A DNA stretch of 64,000 nucleotides from Lysobacter sp. (GTDB taxonomy: Bacteria > Pseudomonadota > Gammaproteobacteria > Xanthomonadales > Xanthomonadaceae): the NCBI GenBank assembly GCA_019634715.1, contig JAHCAU010000003.1, positions 124,001 through 188,000 of the forward strand. Direction: 5' to 3'. The translations under genes were made by a program, and so were the position numbers. Below, one piece after another: positions 46,773 to 57,604 of this stretch. The first letter of the stretch is position 1. Each line of letters opens with the position of its first letter. The notes under the pieces were generated by a model. It was not told the DNA's origin, made no database searches, and saw only the letters and a program-made list of their open reading frames with translations.

Positions 46773-47689
46773 CCGCCATCGCCAGACGCCTGCTGAAAGC
46801 CCTGACGCCCGGGCCGCGCTGGTTCGTGATCGTGCCGCCCTACGTGTGGATGCTGATCTTCTTCGCGATCCCCTTCCTGATCCTGCTGCAGATATCCTTC
46901 GCCAAGCCGCTGATCGCATCGCCGCCCTACAGCGATCTGCTCAACACCGCCGGTGGCGAGATCAACCTCACCCTCAACCTCAACAACTACACCGCGCTGT
47001 TCGCCGACAGCAAGTATGCCGGCGCCTACCTCAGCTCGCTGAAGATCGCCGGCATCTCGACCCTGCTGTGCCTGCTGGTGGGCTATCCCATCGCGTATTC
47101 GGTCTCGCGGCTCTCGCCTTCGGTGCGCAACATCGCGCTGATGCTGGTGATCCTGCCGTCCTGGACCTCCTTCCTGATCCGCATCTACGCCTGGGTCGGC
47201 CTGCTTAAGGACAATGGCTTCATCAACAAGGCGCTGATGTCGGTCGGCCTGATCGACGAGCCGCTGAAGATCCTCTACACCCCGATCGCGGTGTATATCG
47301 GCATCGTCTACGCCTACCTGCCGTTCATGGTGCTGCCGCTGTACGCGAACCTGATCAAGCACGACCACCGGCTGCTCGAAGCCGCGTACGACCTCGGTGC
47401 CAAGCCGCTCAAGGCCTTCTTCACGGTGACCGTGCCGCTGTCGTTCGCCGGCATCGTCGCCGGCTGCATGCTGGTGTTCATTCCCTCGGTGGGCGAGTTC
47501 GTGATTCCCGAGCTGCTCGGCGGGCCGTCGACCAAGATGATCGGCAAGGTGCTGTGGGAGGAATACTTCACCGCCAACGACTGGCCGCGCGCCTCGGCCA
47601 TCGCCATCGTGATGCTGATGCTGCTGGTGATTCCGATCGGAATCTTCCACCGCTACCAGTCGCGCCAGCTGGAAGCGAGGCTCTCATGA
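46769..47689 (+). CDS. potH: Polyamine ABC transporter permease PotH
   Basis: 306 residues from ATG 46769. About six membrane helices; the ABC-permease EAA loop reads EAAYDLGAKPLKAFFTVTVPLS. The long periplasmic loop after helix 1 is typical of PotH/PotB. Overlaps with potG and potI by four bases each show translational coupling. Confidence 0.93.
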   Translation: MTAIARRLLKALTPGPRWFVIVPPYVWMLIFFAIPFLILLQISFAKPLIASPPYSDLLNTAGGEINLTLNLNNYTALFADSKYAGAYLSSLKIAGISTLLCLLVGYPIAYSVSRLSPSVRNIALMLVILPSWTSFLIRIYAWVGLLKDNGFINKALMSVGLIDEPLKILYTPIAVYIGIVYAYLPFMVLPLYANLIKHDHRLLEAAYDLGAKPLKAFFTVTVPLSFAGIVAGCMLVFIPSVGEFVIPELLGGPSTKMIGKVLWEEYFTANDWPRASAIAIVMLMLLVIPIGIFHRYQSRQLEARLS

Positions 47690-48573
47690 GTACCTCGTCC
47701 ATGAGCGCCGCGTCCATGAGCGCCGCCTCGCGACGCAGCGAACTGATGTCCTTCCGCAGCCTCGTCCTGCTGCTGGGCTTCCTGTTCCTCTACGTGCCGA
47801 TGTTCAGCCTGATCGTGTTCTCGTTCAACGAATCGCGCATGGTCACGGTCTGGTCCGGGTTCTCGGTGAAGTGGTACGGCGAACTGTTCCGCGACCAGCT
47901 GATGCTGGACGCGGCGTGGATGTCGCTGAAGATCGCGTTCTACACCGCCTGTGCCTCGGTCGTGCTGGGCACGATGGCGGCGCTGGTCATGGCGCGCATG
48001 CGCGGCTTCCGCGGCAAGACGCTGTTCGGCGGCCTGATCACCGCGCCGCTGGTGATGCCCGAGGTAATCACCGGCGTCTCGATCCTGATGATGTTCGTCG
48101 CGGTCGGCGACATGCTCGGCGCGCCGATCCAGCGCGGCGTGAGCACGGTCTGGATCGCGCACGTCACCTTCACCGTGGCCTTCGTCACCGTGGTCATCTC
48201 CTCGCGCCTGCAGGACCTCGACCGCTCGCTCGAAGAGGCCGCGATGGACCTCGGTGCCAATCGGCTGAAGGTGTTCTTCCTGATCACGTTGCCGATCATC
48301 GCGCCCTCGCTGGTCGCCGGCTGGTTGCTGGCGTTCACGCTGTCGCTGGACGACCTGGTCATCGCGGCGTTCACCAACGGCCCGGGTTCGACCACGCTGC
48401 CGCAGAAGGTCTTCTCCTCGGTGCGCCTGGGCCTGAGTCCGAAGATCAACGCACTGGCCAGCCTGCTGATTCTCGCGGTGTCCACGGCAGGCTTCATCGC
48501 CTGGTGGTTCATGTCCCGCGAGGAAAAACGCCGCCAGCGCGACATGCAGCTGGCGTTGCAGAAAGGAGACTGA
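47686..48573 (+). CDS. potI: Polyamine ABC transporter permease PotI
   Basis: 295 residues from ATG 47686. Six membrane helices; the EAA loop is EEAAMDLGANRLKVFFLITLP. FNESRMVTVWSGFSVKWY is typical of PotI/PotC. The N-terminus has a short Met/Ser/Ala repeat (MSTSSMSAASMSAAS), so a later Met could be the real start. The sad-like gene follows after 3 bases. Confidence 0.93.
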   Translation: MSTSSMSAASMSAASRRSELMSFRSLVLLLGFLFLYVPMFSLIVFSFNESRMVTVWSGFSVKWYGELFRDQLMLDAAWMSLKIAFYTACASVVLGTMAALVMARMRGFRGKTLFGGLITAPLVMPEVITGVSILMMFVAVGDMLGAPIQRGVSTVWIAHVTFTVAFVTVVISSRLQDLDRSLEEAAMDLGANRLKVFFLITLPIIAPSLVAGWLLAFTLSLDDLVIAAFTNGPGSTTLPQKVFSSVRLGLSPKINALASLLILAVSTAGFIAWWFMSREEKRRQRDMQLALQKGD

Positions 48574-48576
48574 GTC

Positions 48577-49938
48577 GTGACCGTCGAATTGATCCATCCC
48601 TGGACCGGCGAAGTCGATTATCGCTACGACTACGTCGGTGAGTCGGACGTCGAGCGCACCCTCGCGGCGGCCGCCGCTGCCGCGCCTGCCTGGGCTTCGC
48701 GCCCGCTTGATGAGCGCGGCGCACTGCTGCGTGCAGTCGCCGCGCGCTTGCGTGCGCGGCGCGACGATATCGCCGCGGTCATGTCCGCCGACATGGGCAA
48801 GCTGCGACGCGAGGCCCTCGCCGAGATCGAGAAATCCGCGTCGGCCTGCGAGTACTACGCCGACCATGCCATCGATTACCTGCGCGACGGCGCGATCGCC
48901 ACCGAGGCGCAGCGCAGCTACGTGACCTACGAGCCGCTGGGCTGCGTGTTCGCGGTGATGCCGTGGAATTTCCCGATCTGGCAGGTGTTCCGTTTCCTCG
49001 CCCCGGGGCTGATGGCCGGCAATGTCGCCGTGCTCAAGCACGCGACCAACGTGCCGCGCTGCGCCGATGCCATCGCCGATGTGCTGCGCGACGCCGGTGT
49101 GCCCGAGGGCGTGTTCGGCGTGCTGCACATCGACAACCGGATGGCCGAGCGCGTCATCGCCGACCGTCGCGTGAAGGCAGTGACCCTGACCGGCAGCGAA
49201 CGCGCCGGCAGTGCCGTGGCATCCGCAGCCGGCAGGCACCTCAAGAAATGCGTGATGGAACTCGGCGGCAGCGACCCGTTCGTGGTGCTTGACGATGCCG
49301 ATCTCGACGTGGCCATCCCGGCCGCCGTCGCTTCGCGCTTCGGCAACGCCGGGCAGACCTGCATCGCGGCGAAGCGTTTCATCGTGACCCCGGGCATCGC
49401 CGACGAATTCGCGCGCCGATTCGTCGAGGCTGCCTCGAAGCTTTCCGTCGGCGACCCGATGGACGACGCCACCACGCTCGCGCCCATGGCGCGCGCGGAC
49501 CTGCGCGACGAAGTGCACGCGCAGGTCCGGCGCAGCATCGAGGCAGGCGCGACACTGCTGCTCGGCGGCACGCCGGGGCAGGGCGCCTCGCACTACCCGG
49601 CGACGATCCTCGATCATGTCGTGCCCGGCATGCCGGCCTACAGCGAAGAGCTGTTCGGCCCGGCTGCGTCGATCCTGCGCGCGAAGGACGAGGATGATGC
49701 GGTGCGGATCGCGAACGACACCGACTTCGGCCTCGGCGCGAGTGTCTGGACCACCGACAAGGCGCGCGGCGAAGCCGTCGCCCGTCGCCTGCAGGCCGGT
49801 GCCACCTTCGTCAACGCCATCGTCCGCAGCGACGTGCGACTGCCGTTCGGCGGCACCAAGACCTCCGGCTTCGGCCGCGAGCTCGCCGAGCACGGCATCC
49901 ACGAGTTCATGAACATCAAGACGGTGTATGTCGCCTAG
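48577..49938 (+). CDS. sad: Succinate-semialdehyde dehydrogenase (Sad/YneI-like)
   Basis: 453 residues from GTG 48577. An aldehyde dehydrogenase with MPWNFPIWQVFR, ELGGSDPFVVLDDADLD and the catalytic Cys in NAGQTCIAAKRF, closely following the E. coli Sad (YneI) pattern, including its shorter length. It would oxidise succinate semialdehyde from GABA to succinate with NAD+, the end of putrescine breakdown. It closes the potFGHI operon, 3 bases after potI. Confidence 0.88.
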   Translation: MTVELIHPWTGEVDYRYDYVGESDVERTLAAAAAAAPAWASRPLDERGALLRAVAARLRARRDDIAAVMSADMGKLRREALAEIEKSASACEYYADHAIDYLRDGAIATEAQRSYVTYEPLGCVFAVMPWNFPIWQVFRFLAPGLMAGNVAVLKHATNVPRCADAIADVLRDAGVPEGVFGVLHIDNRMAERVIADRRVKAVTLTGSERAGSAVASAAGRHLKKCVMELGGSDPFVVLDDADLDVAIPAAVASRFGNAGQTCIAAKRFIVTPGIADEFARRFVEAASKLSVGDPMDDATTLAPMARADLRDEVHAQVRRSIEAGATLLLGGTPGQGASHYPATILDHVVPGMPAYSEELFGPAASILRAKDEDDAVRIANDTDFGLGASVWTTDKARGEAVARRLQAGATFVNAIVRSDVRLPFGGTKTSGFGRELAEHGIHEFMNIKTVYVA

Positions 49939-49956
49939 CCGCATGCCTTTGGACTC

Positions 49957-50019
49957 GTAGGAGCGACGCAAGTCGCGACGGGCCATCGGGAAGAGCGTCG
50001 CGACTTGCGTCGCTCCTGC
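49957..50019. repeat. GTAGGAGCGACG hairpin repeat
   Basis: An arm beginning GTAGGAGCGACGCAAGTCGC is matched by its inverse complement GCGACTTGCGTCGCTCC after an ~20-base loop. This is the commonest REP-like (SMAG/GTAG) element of Xanthomonadaceae and differs from the GTAGGAGGG family found twice in this window. It lies after the sad-like gene and may end that transcript. Confidence 0.8.
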
Positions 50020-50089
50020 ATCAGGCCGCTGAAGCCTTCTGCTTGCCGCGCTAGAATCGCGCATCTTCACCCGCATACGGGACGTCACG

Positions 50090-52171
50090 ATGCGCACCCT
50101 CATCGCCACGCTGCTCGCGCTCGGCGCCTTGTCGACAGGGCCGGCCCTGGCCAGTTCCGACATGGGCTGCGACCATCGCCTGGTGCCGGCATCGGTCTCC
50201 TACACCGATTGCGCGAGCACGGCACTGCTCGCACCGGGCAACGACACCCGCGTCAATCTCGCCCTGCTGATGATGGATGCGCATGGCGCCGCCGCACCGG
50301 CCACGCTGCCGCCCGCCGATCCCCTGCAGCGACCCGAGCGGCAGGTGCCGTTCGGCTGGTCGAGCTTCTCGCATCGCGTCCTGTCGCCCGGCAGGAAGGG
50401 CGACGACTCGGGCACGTGGGCCAGCGGCGAAGGCACGGTCTGCGTCAGCCACGATCGCGGGCAGGCCGACTTCGTCGAGGCATTGAAGGCCGATCGCAAG
50501 CTGCCGGAGGAGGAACGCGGACGGCTGGCCGCGGCCCGTGGCGCGATGGCCTGCCCGGTGGCCGAGGGCGCAACATCGTCGACGAATGTCATGGTGTCGT
50601 CCGCGGAGGGCCGTGCGTTCGCCGAATACCTGCGGGCCGCGCAGGCGTTCTACGCAGGCCACCACGACCCGGCCCCGTTCCTGGCGCTGACCGGCAGCAA
50701 GCAGCCCTGGGTGCGCGAAGCCGCGCGCTACATGGTCGGCCGTGCCTGGGCGCTGGTCGCGCAAGCGAACGGTTTCGGCACCTACGGCGAGGTCGAACAC
50801 GAACGGATGGACACCGCCGCGCTGGCGAAAGCGGCGGCGGCGCTCAAGGCCTATCTCAAGTCGTATCCCGAGGGGCGTTACGCGGCCTCCGCGCATGGCC
50901 TGATCCGGCGCGTGCACTGGCTGGCCGGCGACACCGATGCGCTCGTCGCGGCCTACGGTTGGCAGATCGACCAGCGCGATGCCGCGCTGCGCAACCTGCA
51001 CGCGGTCGAACTGGCGCAGGAGATCGACGTCAAGCTGCCGGAGGCTGGGTATCTCGGCAAGGGCGCGCACCCGCTGCTGGTGGCGACCCATGTGCTGCGT
51101 CGCATGCGCAAGTCCGGCGACGACGACAGCGGGCGCATCACGCGGCAGGAGATCGATGCGCTGCGACCGCGCTTCAAGGGGCGCGAAGCCTTGCACGACT
51201 ACCTGCTCGCGGCGCACGCGTACTTCGTCGATCGCGCACCGCATCGCGTGCTGGAACTGATTCCCGTCGAAACGCCGTCGCGGCCGATGGACACCTTGGC
51301 ATTCAGCCGGCAGACGCTGCGCGCGCTGGCGCTGGATGCGCTGAAGGACAAGGATGCACGCATCGCGCTGACGACGCTGTTCCCGCAGGCGAAGACCGCC
51401 TACCAGCGGCACACGCTGGAACTGGCCCTGGCGATGCACGACGAGCGCAACGGCGACATCGCCCGTGTCTTCGCAGCGGACAGCCTCGTGCTGGATCCCG
51501 CGCTGCGTGAGCAATTGCTGATCCACGTCGCCGGCCCCGACCTGCTGCGCGCCCGCGCCGACGACGCGAAGGCTTCGAAGCGCGAGCGCGCGCTCGCGCT
51601 GTACGTCTTGCTGTACAAGCAGCTGACGCGCGGTCGCCATGAAGAATTCCTCAAGGACGTGAAACGCCTTCCGGCGAAGATCGACACCGCATCCGGCAGC
51701 TACGACAAGCTCGGCGAGATGACCGCGCTGGCCGATTTCCGCTGGCAAGGCACGCGGGAAGGCTATGTCTGTCCGCCATTGCAGCAGATCGCGGCGACCT
51801 TGGCCGTCGATGCCGGATCCCGCAAGGCCCGCCTGTGCCTCGGCGAATTCTTCCGCCTCAATGGCTACGATCGCGTCGAATCGTGGTCGTTCGCGGTCGG
51901 CAAGGACGAACTGGGTGGCTCGGCCGGGCATTTTCCGGGGCGTGCCGTCCCGCGACAGCGCATCTACCAGGCGATCATCGACGATGCGGCGGCATCGGCC
52001 GACGAGCGCGCGTATGCCTTGTTCCGCGCGGTGAACTGCTATGCACCGGCGGGCTACAACGACTGCGGCGGCGACGACGTGCCGGTCGCGACCCGCAAGG
52101 CCTGGTTCAGCCAGTTGAAGAATCGCTACCCGAATTCGTCCTGGGCCGCACAGCTGCGCTACTACTGGTAA
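50090..52171 (+). CDS. Large exported protein of unknown function, DUF3142-linked
   Basis: 693 residues. A Sec signal is cut after about residue 21 (PALASSDMG). The mature part is mostly alpha-helical, with TPR-like stretches (FAEYLRAAQAFYAGHHDP, AARYMVGRAWALVAQA, LKAYLKSYPEGRYAASAHGLIRR) and a C-terminal region resembling repeat scaffolds (AYALFRAVNCYAP, LKNRYPNSSWAAQLRYYW). Several Cys lie near both ends. I recognise no catalytic motif. It ends 4 bases before the DUF3142 gene, so the two are cotranscribed and probably work together in the periplasm. Confidence 0.75.
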   Translation: MRTLIATLLALGALSTGPALASSDMGCDHRLVPASVSYTDCASTALLAPGNDTRVNLALLMMDAHGAAAPATLPPADPLQRPERQVPFGWSSFSHRVLSPGRKGDDSGTWASGEGTVCVSHDRGQADFVEALKADRKLPEEERGRLAAARGAMACPVAEGATSSTNVMVSSAEGRAFAEYLRAAQAFYAGHHDPAPFLALTGSKQPWVREAARYMVGRAWALVAQANGFGTYGEVEHERMDTAALAKAAAALKAYLKSYPEGRYAASAHGLIRRVHWLAGDTDALVAAYGWQIDQRDAALRNLHAVELAQEIDVKLPEAGYLGKGAHPLLVATHVLRRMRKSGDDDSGRITRQEIDALRPRFKGREALHDYLLAAHAYFVDRAPHRVLELIPVETPSRPMDTLAFSRQTLRALALDALKDKDARIALTTLFPQAKTAYQRHTLELALAMHDERNGDIARVFAADSLVLDPALREQLLIHVAGPDLLRARADDAKASKRERALALYVLLYKQLTRGRHEEFLKDVKRLPAKIDTASGSYDKLGEMTALADFRWQGTREGYVCPPLQQIAATLAVDAGSRKARLCLGEFFRLNGYDRVESWSFAVGKDELGGSAGHFPGRAVPRQRIYQAIIDDAAASADERAYALFRAVNCYAPAGYNDCGGDDVPVATRKAWFSQLKNRYPNSSWAAQLRYYW

Positions 52172-52175
52172 GGCG

Positions 52176-52889
52176 ATGCGACGCCTGCTTGCGCAACTGA
52201 TCCTTTCGCTCTGGGCCCTGATGGCTGCGACGGCCGGCGCGGAAGACCGCGTCGACGCCGCGCAGCATGACGCCTTCTGGCTGTGGGCAGGCGTGAAGCC
52301 GCAGCCGGTGCTCGATCGCGCGAAAACCATCTACGTACTGCACAGCGAGATCAAGTCGGTGCCGAACGTGCGCCTGGTCGCGCAGCGTCCGGCCACGCCG
52401 CGCATTCGCCACGCCGATGTCTGGATCGTCTATCGCGTCGAGACGCTGCGCTGGACGCCGCAGGTCCATGCGCAGGTGCTGGCGCAGGTCGAACGCTGGC
52501 GCGCGGCCGGCAACCGCCTGGTCGGCGTGCAGATCGACTTCGATGCGCGTACGCGGCATCTCGACGAATACGCGACCTTCCTGCGCGATCTGCGCGGGCG
52601 CCTGCCGGCGCGCTACAGGCTCGGCATCACCGGGTTGCTCGACTGGAGCGCCAACGGCGATCCCGAAGGACTGCGCGCACTGGAAGGCGTGGTCGACGAA
52701 ATCGTGCTGCAGATCTACCAGGGGAGGCGCGTCATTCCCGGATATGCGCGCTACCTGCAGCGGCTGGATCGGCTGAACGTGCCGTTCCGGATCGGTCTGC
52801 TGCAGGGCGGCGAATGGACGCCGCCGCCCTCCCTGGCGGCGCATCCGAAGTTCCGGGGGTATGTCGTCTTTCTGCTCAACCCAAGCTGA
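52176..52889 (+). CDS. DUF3142 family exported protein
   Basis: 237 residues. A Sec signal (residues 1-22, AGAED) precedes a barrel-like domain: AFWLWAG at the start, LVGVQIDFDARTRHL, YRLGITGLLDWS, DEIVLQIYQG and a final strand FRGYVVFLLNPS. The pattern of strand-end acidic residues (QIDFD, DEIVLQ) resembles TIM-barrel glycosidase-like proteins of DUF3142; activity is not established. It ends 14 bases into the convergent ureohydrolase gene. Confidence 0.78.
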   Translation: MRRLLAQLILSLWALMAATAGAEDRVDAAQHDAFWLWAGVKPQPVLDRAKTIYVLHSEIKSVPNVRLVAQRPATPRIRHADVWIVYRVETLRWTPQVHAQVLAQVERWRAAGNRLVGVQIDFDARTRHLDEYATFLRDLRGRLPARYRLGITGLLDWSANGDPEGLRALEGVVDEIVLQIYQGRRVIPGYARYLQRLDRLNVPFRIGLLQGGEWTPPPSLAAHPKFRGYVVFLLNPS

Positions 52890-53895
52890 CGCTGTCCGGA
52901 TCCGTATTCCTCTCGGGAAAGCGGCTCGCGTATGCGGCCAGCAGTTCCTGCGCGATCGACGCGCCGGCCAGCGCCGTGATGTCGGCGTGGTCGAAGGGTG
53001 GCGAGACCTCGACCACGTCCATGCCGACGATCCGCAGCCCGGCGAGGCCGCGCACCAGCCGCAGCGCGGTGTGGGTATCGAAGCCGCCGACCACCGGCGT
53101 GCCGGTGCCGGGCGCGAAGGCGGGATCGAGGAAGTCGATGTCGAAACTGACGTAGCACTTGCGATCGCCGACGCGCGCGCGGATCTCTGCGATGCAGGCC
53201 TCGACGCCATGCGCGTGCAGCCAGCGCGCGTCCAGCACGCGAAAGCCGTGGGTGTCGGGATTGAGCGTGCGCATGCCGACCTGGATCGAGGTCGCCGGGT
53301 CGACGATGCCGTTGCGCGCGGCATGCCAGAACATCGTGCCGTGGTCGATCCGCGCATCGCGGTCTTCCCAGGTGTCGCTGTGCGCGTCGAAATGGATCAG
53401 CGACAGCGGACCGTGGCGTTCGTGCAGCGCCTGCAGGATGGGGTAGGTGATGAAATGGTCGCCGCCCAGCGCCAACGCGGTCACGCCGGCATCGGCGAAG
53501 GCGCGGAACGCGTCGCGCAGCGTCTCCGGCACGCGTTCGGGGCGACCGTGGTCGAAGAACACATCGCCCCAGTCGATCACGTTCAATCGTTCGCAGGGAT
53601 CGAAGTCCCAGGCATAGGGCGCACACCAGGCCAGCGAAGCCGACATCGTGCGGATCGCGCGCGGCCCGAGCCGCGTGCCCGGGCGATTCGTGGTCGCCAG
53701 GTCGAAGGGCACGCCGACCACGGCGACATCCACGCCGGCCAGGTCCTTCGTGTAGCGGCGACGCAGGAAGCTCAGCGCGCCGGAGTAGGTCGGTTCGGCC
53801 TGCGTGCCGTAGGGCGAGATGCGGGTGAAGGCCTGGTCGACCGCATGCGGATCGACGACGGTGGCAGGAGAGATCGGAGGATTCGATTGCGTCAT
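52876..53895 (-). CDS. speB: Agmatinase-family ureohydrolase
   Basis: 339 residues from ATG 53895. Manganese ligands are in GGDHF, HFDAHSDT and SFDIDFLDPAFAPGTGTP, so the active site is intact. Agmatinase makes putrescine and urea from agmatine; guanidinobutyrase or another guanidino hydrolase is also possible for this subgroup because of the N-terminal ~35-residue extension. Position next to putrescine genes favours agmatine. Its start is 61 bases upstream of the sirtuin stop on the same strand. Confidence 0.87.
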   Translation of the reverse strand: MTQSNPPISPATVVDPHAVDQAFTRISPYGTQAEPTYSGALSFLRRRYTKDLAGVDVAVVGVPFDLATTNRPGTRLGPRAIRTMSASLAWCAPYAWDFDPCERLNVIDWGDVFFDHGRPERVPETLRDAFRAFADAGVTALALGGDHFITYPILQALHERHGPLSLIHFDAHSDTWEDRDARIDHGTMFWHAARNGIVDPATSIQVGMRTLNPDTHGFRVLDARWLHAHGVEACIAEIRARVGDRKCYVSFDIDFLDPAFAPGTGTPVVGGFDTHTALRLVRGLAGLRIVGMDVVEVSPPFDHADITALAGASIAQELLAAYASRFPERNTDPDSVSLG

Positions 53896-53956
53896 GGTGT
53901 CACCGGTGGGAATGTCGCGCGTCGTTCGCCGGGACGTGCGATACCGGTGTGGACGA

Positions 53957-54664
53957 TCAGTCGGGCTTCTCCCCGAGCCAGCGCCGCACCAGCTGCGGCA
54001 CGTGCGCGGTCGCGGTGTCCCGCAGCATCGCGTAGCCGGCCGGGACTTCGTCGAGTTCGAGGGCGCAGACCGCCTTTTCGGCGTCGGCGTGCGCATACAT
54101 CGTGAGCGAGGCGGCCGGGTAGACGGTCAGCGAGGTGCCGACGACCAGCACCTTGCCGGCGTCGACCATCTCCTTCTCGGCGAGGCCCATCGCCTCGACC
54201 GCTTCGCCGAACCAGACGATGTCCGGGCGCAGCTGCGTGCCGTCTTCGCACAGGTCGCCCATGCGGATCGGTGCGGCGCCGATGTGGCGACGCAGGCGAC
54301 GCGGGGACGTGCCGCGCGCCCACATCAGTTCGCCGTGCAGATGGATCACGTTCGTCGAACCAGCACGTTCGTGCAGGTCGTCGACGTTCTGGGTGATGAC
54401 GACGACCTCGTACTTCGATTCGAGTTCGGCCAGCGCGCGGTGCGCCGCGTTCGGCTGCGCCTGCGCCGCGAGCGCGCGGCGTTCGTTGTAGAACTCGAGC
54501 ACGAGTTCCGGATGCGCGCGCCAGCCTTCCGGACTGGCGAGCTGGCGCCAGTCGAGATTGCGCCACAGGCCGTTGGCGTCGCGGAACGTGGGCAGGCCGC
54601 TTTCGGCGCTGATGCCGGAGCCGGAGAGGATGACGATCTTGTTCGGATTGATGGCGAGGGTCAT
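53957..54664 (-). CDS. cobB: NAD-dependent protein deacylase (sirtuin)
   Basis: 235 residues. NAD-binding GSGISAESGLPTFRD, catalytic His in VIHLHGEL, and TQNVDDLHERAG are intact. The zinc Cys pairs are not evident: only one Cys (LCEDG) lies in the small domain, so it may lack zinc or belong to the group without it. CobB-like enzymes remove acetyl or succinyl groups from metabolic enzymes. It sits among aldehyde- and acyl-CoA-forming enzymes; agmatinase follows on the same strand. Confidence 0.85.
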   Translation of the reverse strand: MTLAINPNKIVILSGSGISAESGLPTFRDANGLWRNLDWRQLASPEGWRAHPELVLEFYNERRALAAQAQPNAAHRALAELESKYEVVVITQNVDDLHERAGSTNVIHLHGELMWARGTSPRRLRRHIGAAPIRMGDLCEDGTQLRPDIVWFGEAVEAMGLAEKEMVDAGKVLVVGTSLTVYPAASLTMYAHADAEKAVCALELDEVPAGYAMLRDTATAHVPQLVRRWLGEKPD

Positions 54665-54692
54665 TGGAGCGATCTATGGAGGCGCATGCTTT

Positions 54693-54775
54693 GTAGGAGG
54701 GCCTTCAGGCCCGAGCTCTTGTTTTGAATACAAGACAATAGCCGCAGAAGAGCTCGGGCCTGAAGGCCCTCCTAC
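54693..54775. repeat. Long GTAGGAGGG hairpin repeat, copy 2
   Basis: The same left arm as at 38989-39061, with 38 identical bases from GCATGCTTTG; the loop differs in length and sequence. The right arm matches without the bulge of copy 1. It lies between mmsA and the sirtuin gene and may end the mmsA transcript. Confidence 0.8.
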
Positions 54776-54788
54776 AGAAGCGCGAAGG

Positions 54789-56288
<1,500 letters not shown>

Positions 56289-56315
56289 GCAGGACCGTGT
56301 GGTTGTGAACCGTGC

Positions 56316-56384
56316 GATGCGCCCCGCAAGCGATGCCGTGCATCGTTCGCGGGGCGATCAGGAGCGGCGCGCTTGCGCCGCTCC
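56316..56384. other. Two consecutive hairpins between ald and mmsA
   Basis: First, a long imperfect stem of CGCCCCGC/GCGGGGCG with inner GCGATGC/GCATCGT (56320-56356). Second, a perfect 10-bp stem GGAGCGGCGC/GCGCCGCTCC at 56361-56384. Together they may end the ald transcript or control mmsA; no strong T-run is seen. Confidence 0.45.
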
Positions 56385-56407
56385 GGGATCCACGACGGTC
56401 GCCTGGC

Positions 56408-57523
56408 TCAGCCCAGCGCCTGCGCCGCCGGCACGTACGCGTAGCCCAGGTCGTCGGCGACGGCCTTGTACGTGATCTTGCCGGCATGGACGTTCAGGCC
56501 GTTCAGCAGGTGCTCGTCGTCCAGCATCGCCTTCTTCGGCCCCTTGTTCGCCAGCTGCACCGCGAAGGGCAGGGTGGCGTTGGTCAGGGCGAAGGTGGAG
56601 GTGCGGGCGACGCCGCCGGGCATGTTGGCGACGCAGTAGTGGATGACGCCGTCGACCTCGTAGGTCGGGTTCTGGTGGGTGGTGGCCTTCGATGTCTCGA
56701 AGCAGCCGCCCTGGTCGATCGCGACATCGACCAGCACCGAGCCCGGACGCATCAGCTTGAGCTGGTCGCGCGCGATCAGCTTGGGCGCGGCCGCGCCCGG
56801 GATCAGCACGGCGCCGATCACCAGATCGGTGTCGGGCAGGCGTTCCTCGATGGCGTCGTGGGTCGAATAGATGGTGGTGAGCTGGTGGCCGTAGAGCTCG
56901 TCGAGGTACTTGAGGCGGTCCAGCGAGCGGTCGAGGATGGTGACGTGAGCATTCATGCCCATGGCCATGCGCGCGGCGTTGATGCCGACCACGCCGCCGC
57001 CGATCACCAGCACTTCGGCCGGCTTGACGCCGGGCACGCCTCCGAGCAGCACGCCCGAGCCGCCCTGGGCCTTCTCCAGCGCATGCGCACCGGCCTGGAT
57101 CGACATGCGGCCGGCGACTTCCGACATCGGCGCCAGCAGCGGCAGGCCGCCCTTGCGGTCGGTGACGGTTTCGTAGGCGATCGCGGTGCAGCCGGACTTG
57201 ACGAGGCCGGCGGTCTGTTCGGGATCGGGGGCGAGATGCAGGTAGGTGTACAGCAGCTGGCCTTCGCGCAGCATCGCGTACTCGACCGGCTGCGGCTCCT
57301 TCACCTTGATGATCATTTCGGCGCGGCGGAAGATCTCCTCCGCGGTGTCGACGATCTCGGCGCCGGCTTTCTCGTACATCTCGTTGGTGAGGCCGATGGC
57401 CTTGCCGCCATCGCGCTGGACCATGACCTTGTGGCCGTTGCGCGCGAGTTCGCGGGCACCGGCCGGGGTCAGGCCGATGCGGTATTCGTGATTCTTGATT
57501 TCCTTGGGGACGCCGATCAGCAT
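56408..57523 (-). CDS. ald: Alanine dehydrogenase
   Basis: 371 residues, full length. It interconverts L-alanine and pyruvate plus ammonia with NAD(H). The start [20 protein letters not shown], the VKVKEPQ region with the pyruvate-binding Lys, and [16 protein letters not shown] nucleotide loop are present; [21 protein letters not shown] is typical. It lies 81 bases after the omega-aminotransferase gene and could turn alanine from it back into pyruvate. Confidence 0.96.
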   Translation of the reverse strand: MLIGVPKEIKNHEYRIGLTPAGARELARNGHKVMVQRDGGKAIGLTNEMYEKAGAEIVDTAEEIFRRAEMIIKVKEPQPVEYAMLREGQLLYTYLHLAPDPEQTAGLVKSGCTAIAYETVTDRKGGLPLLAPMSEVAGRMSIQAGAHALEKAQGGSGVLLGGVPGVKPAEVLVIGGGVVGINAARMAMGMNAHVTILDRSLDRLKYLDELYGHQLTTIYSTHDAIEERLPDTDLVIGAVLIPGAAAPKLIARDQLKLMRPGSVLVDVAIDQGGCFETSKATTHQNPTYEVDGVIHYCVANMPGGVARTSTFALTNATLPFAVQLANKGPKKAMLDDEHLLNGLNVHAGKITYKAVADDLGYAYVPAAQALG

Positions 57524-57604
57524 GGCTGAGTACCGAATTGAAGGTGGGAAGAGGGCACTGAATGAACGAGACGCCCGCGCGCCGGCCGCTTGCGGGCGCG
57601 CGCA

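Noticed and set aside
47653-50163. 836-codon - strand open frame
   Set aside because: Antisense to potI and the semialdehyde dehydrogenase, which have clear motifs on the + strand.
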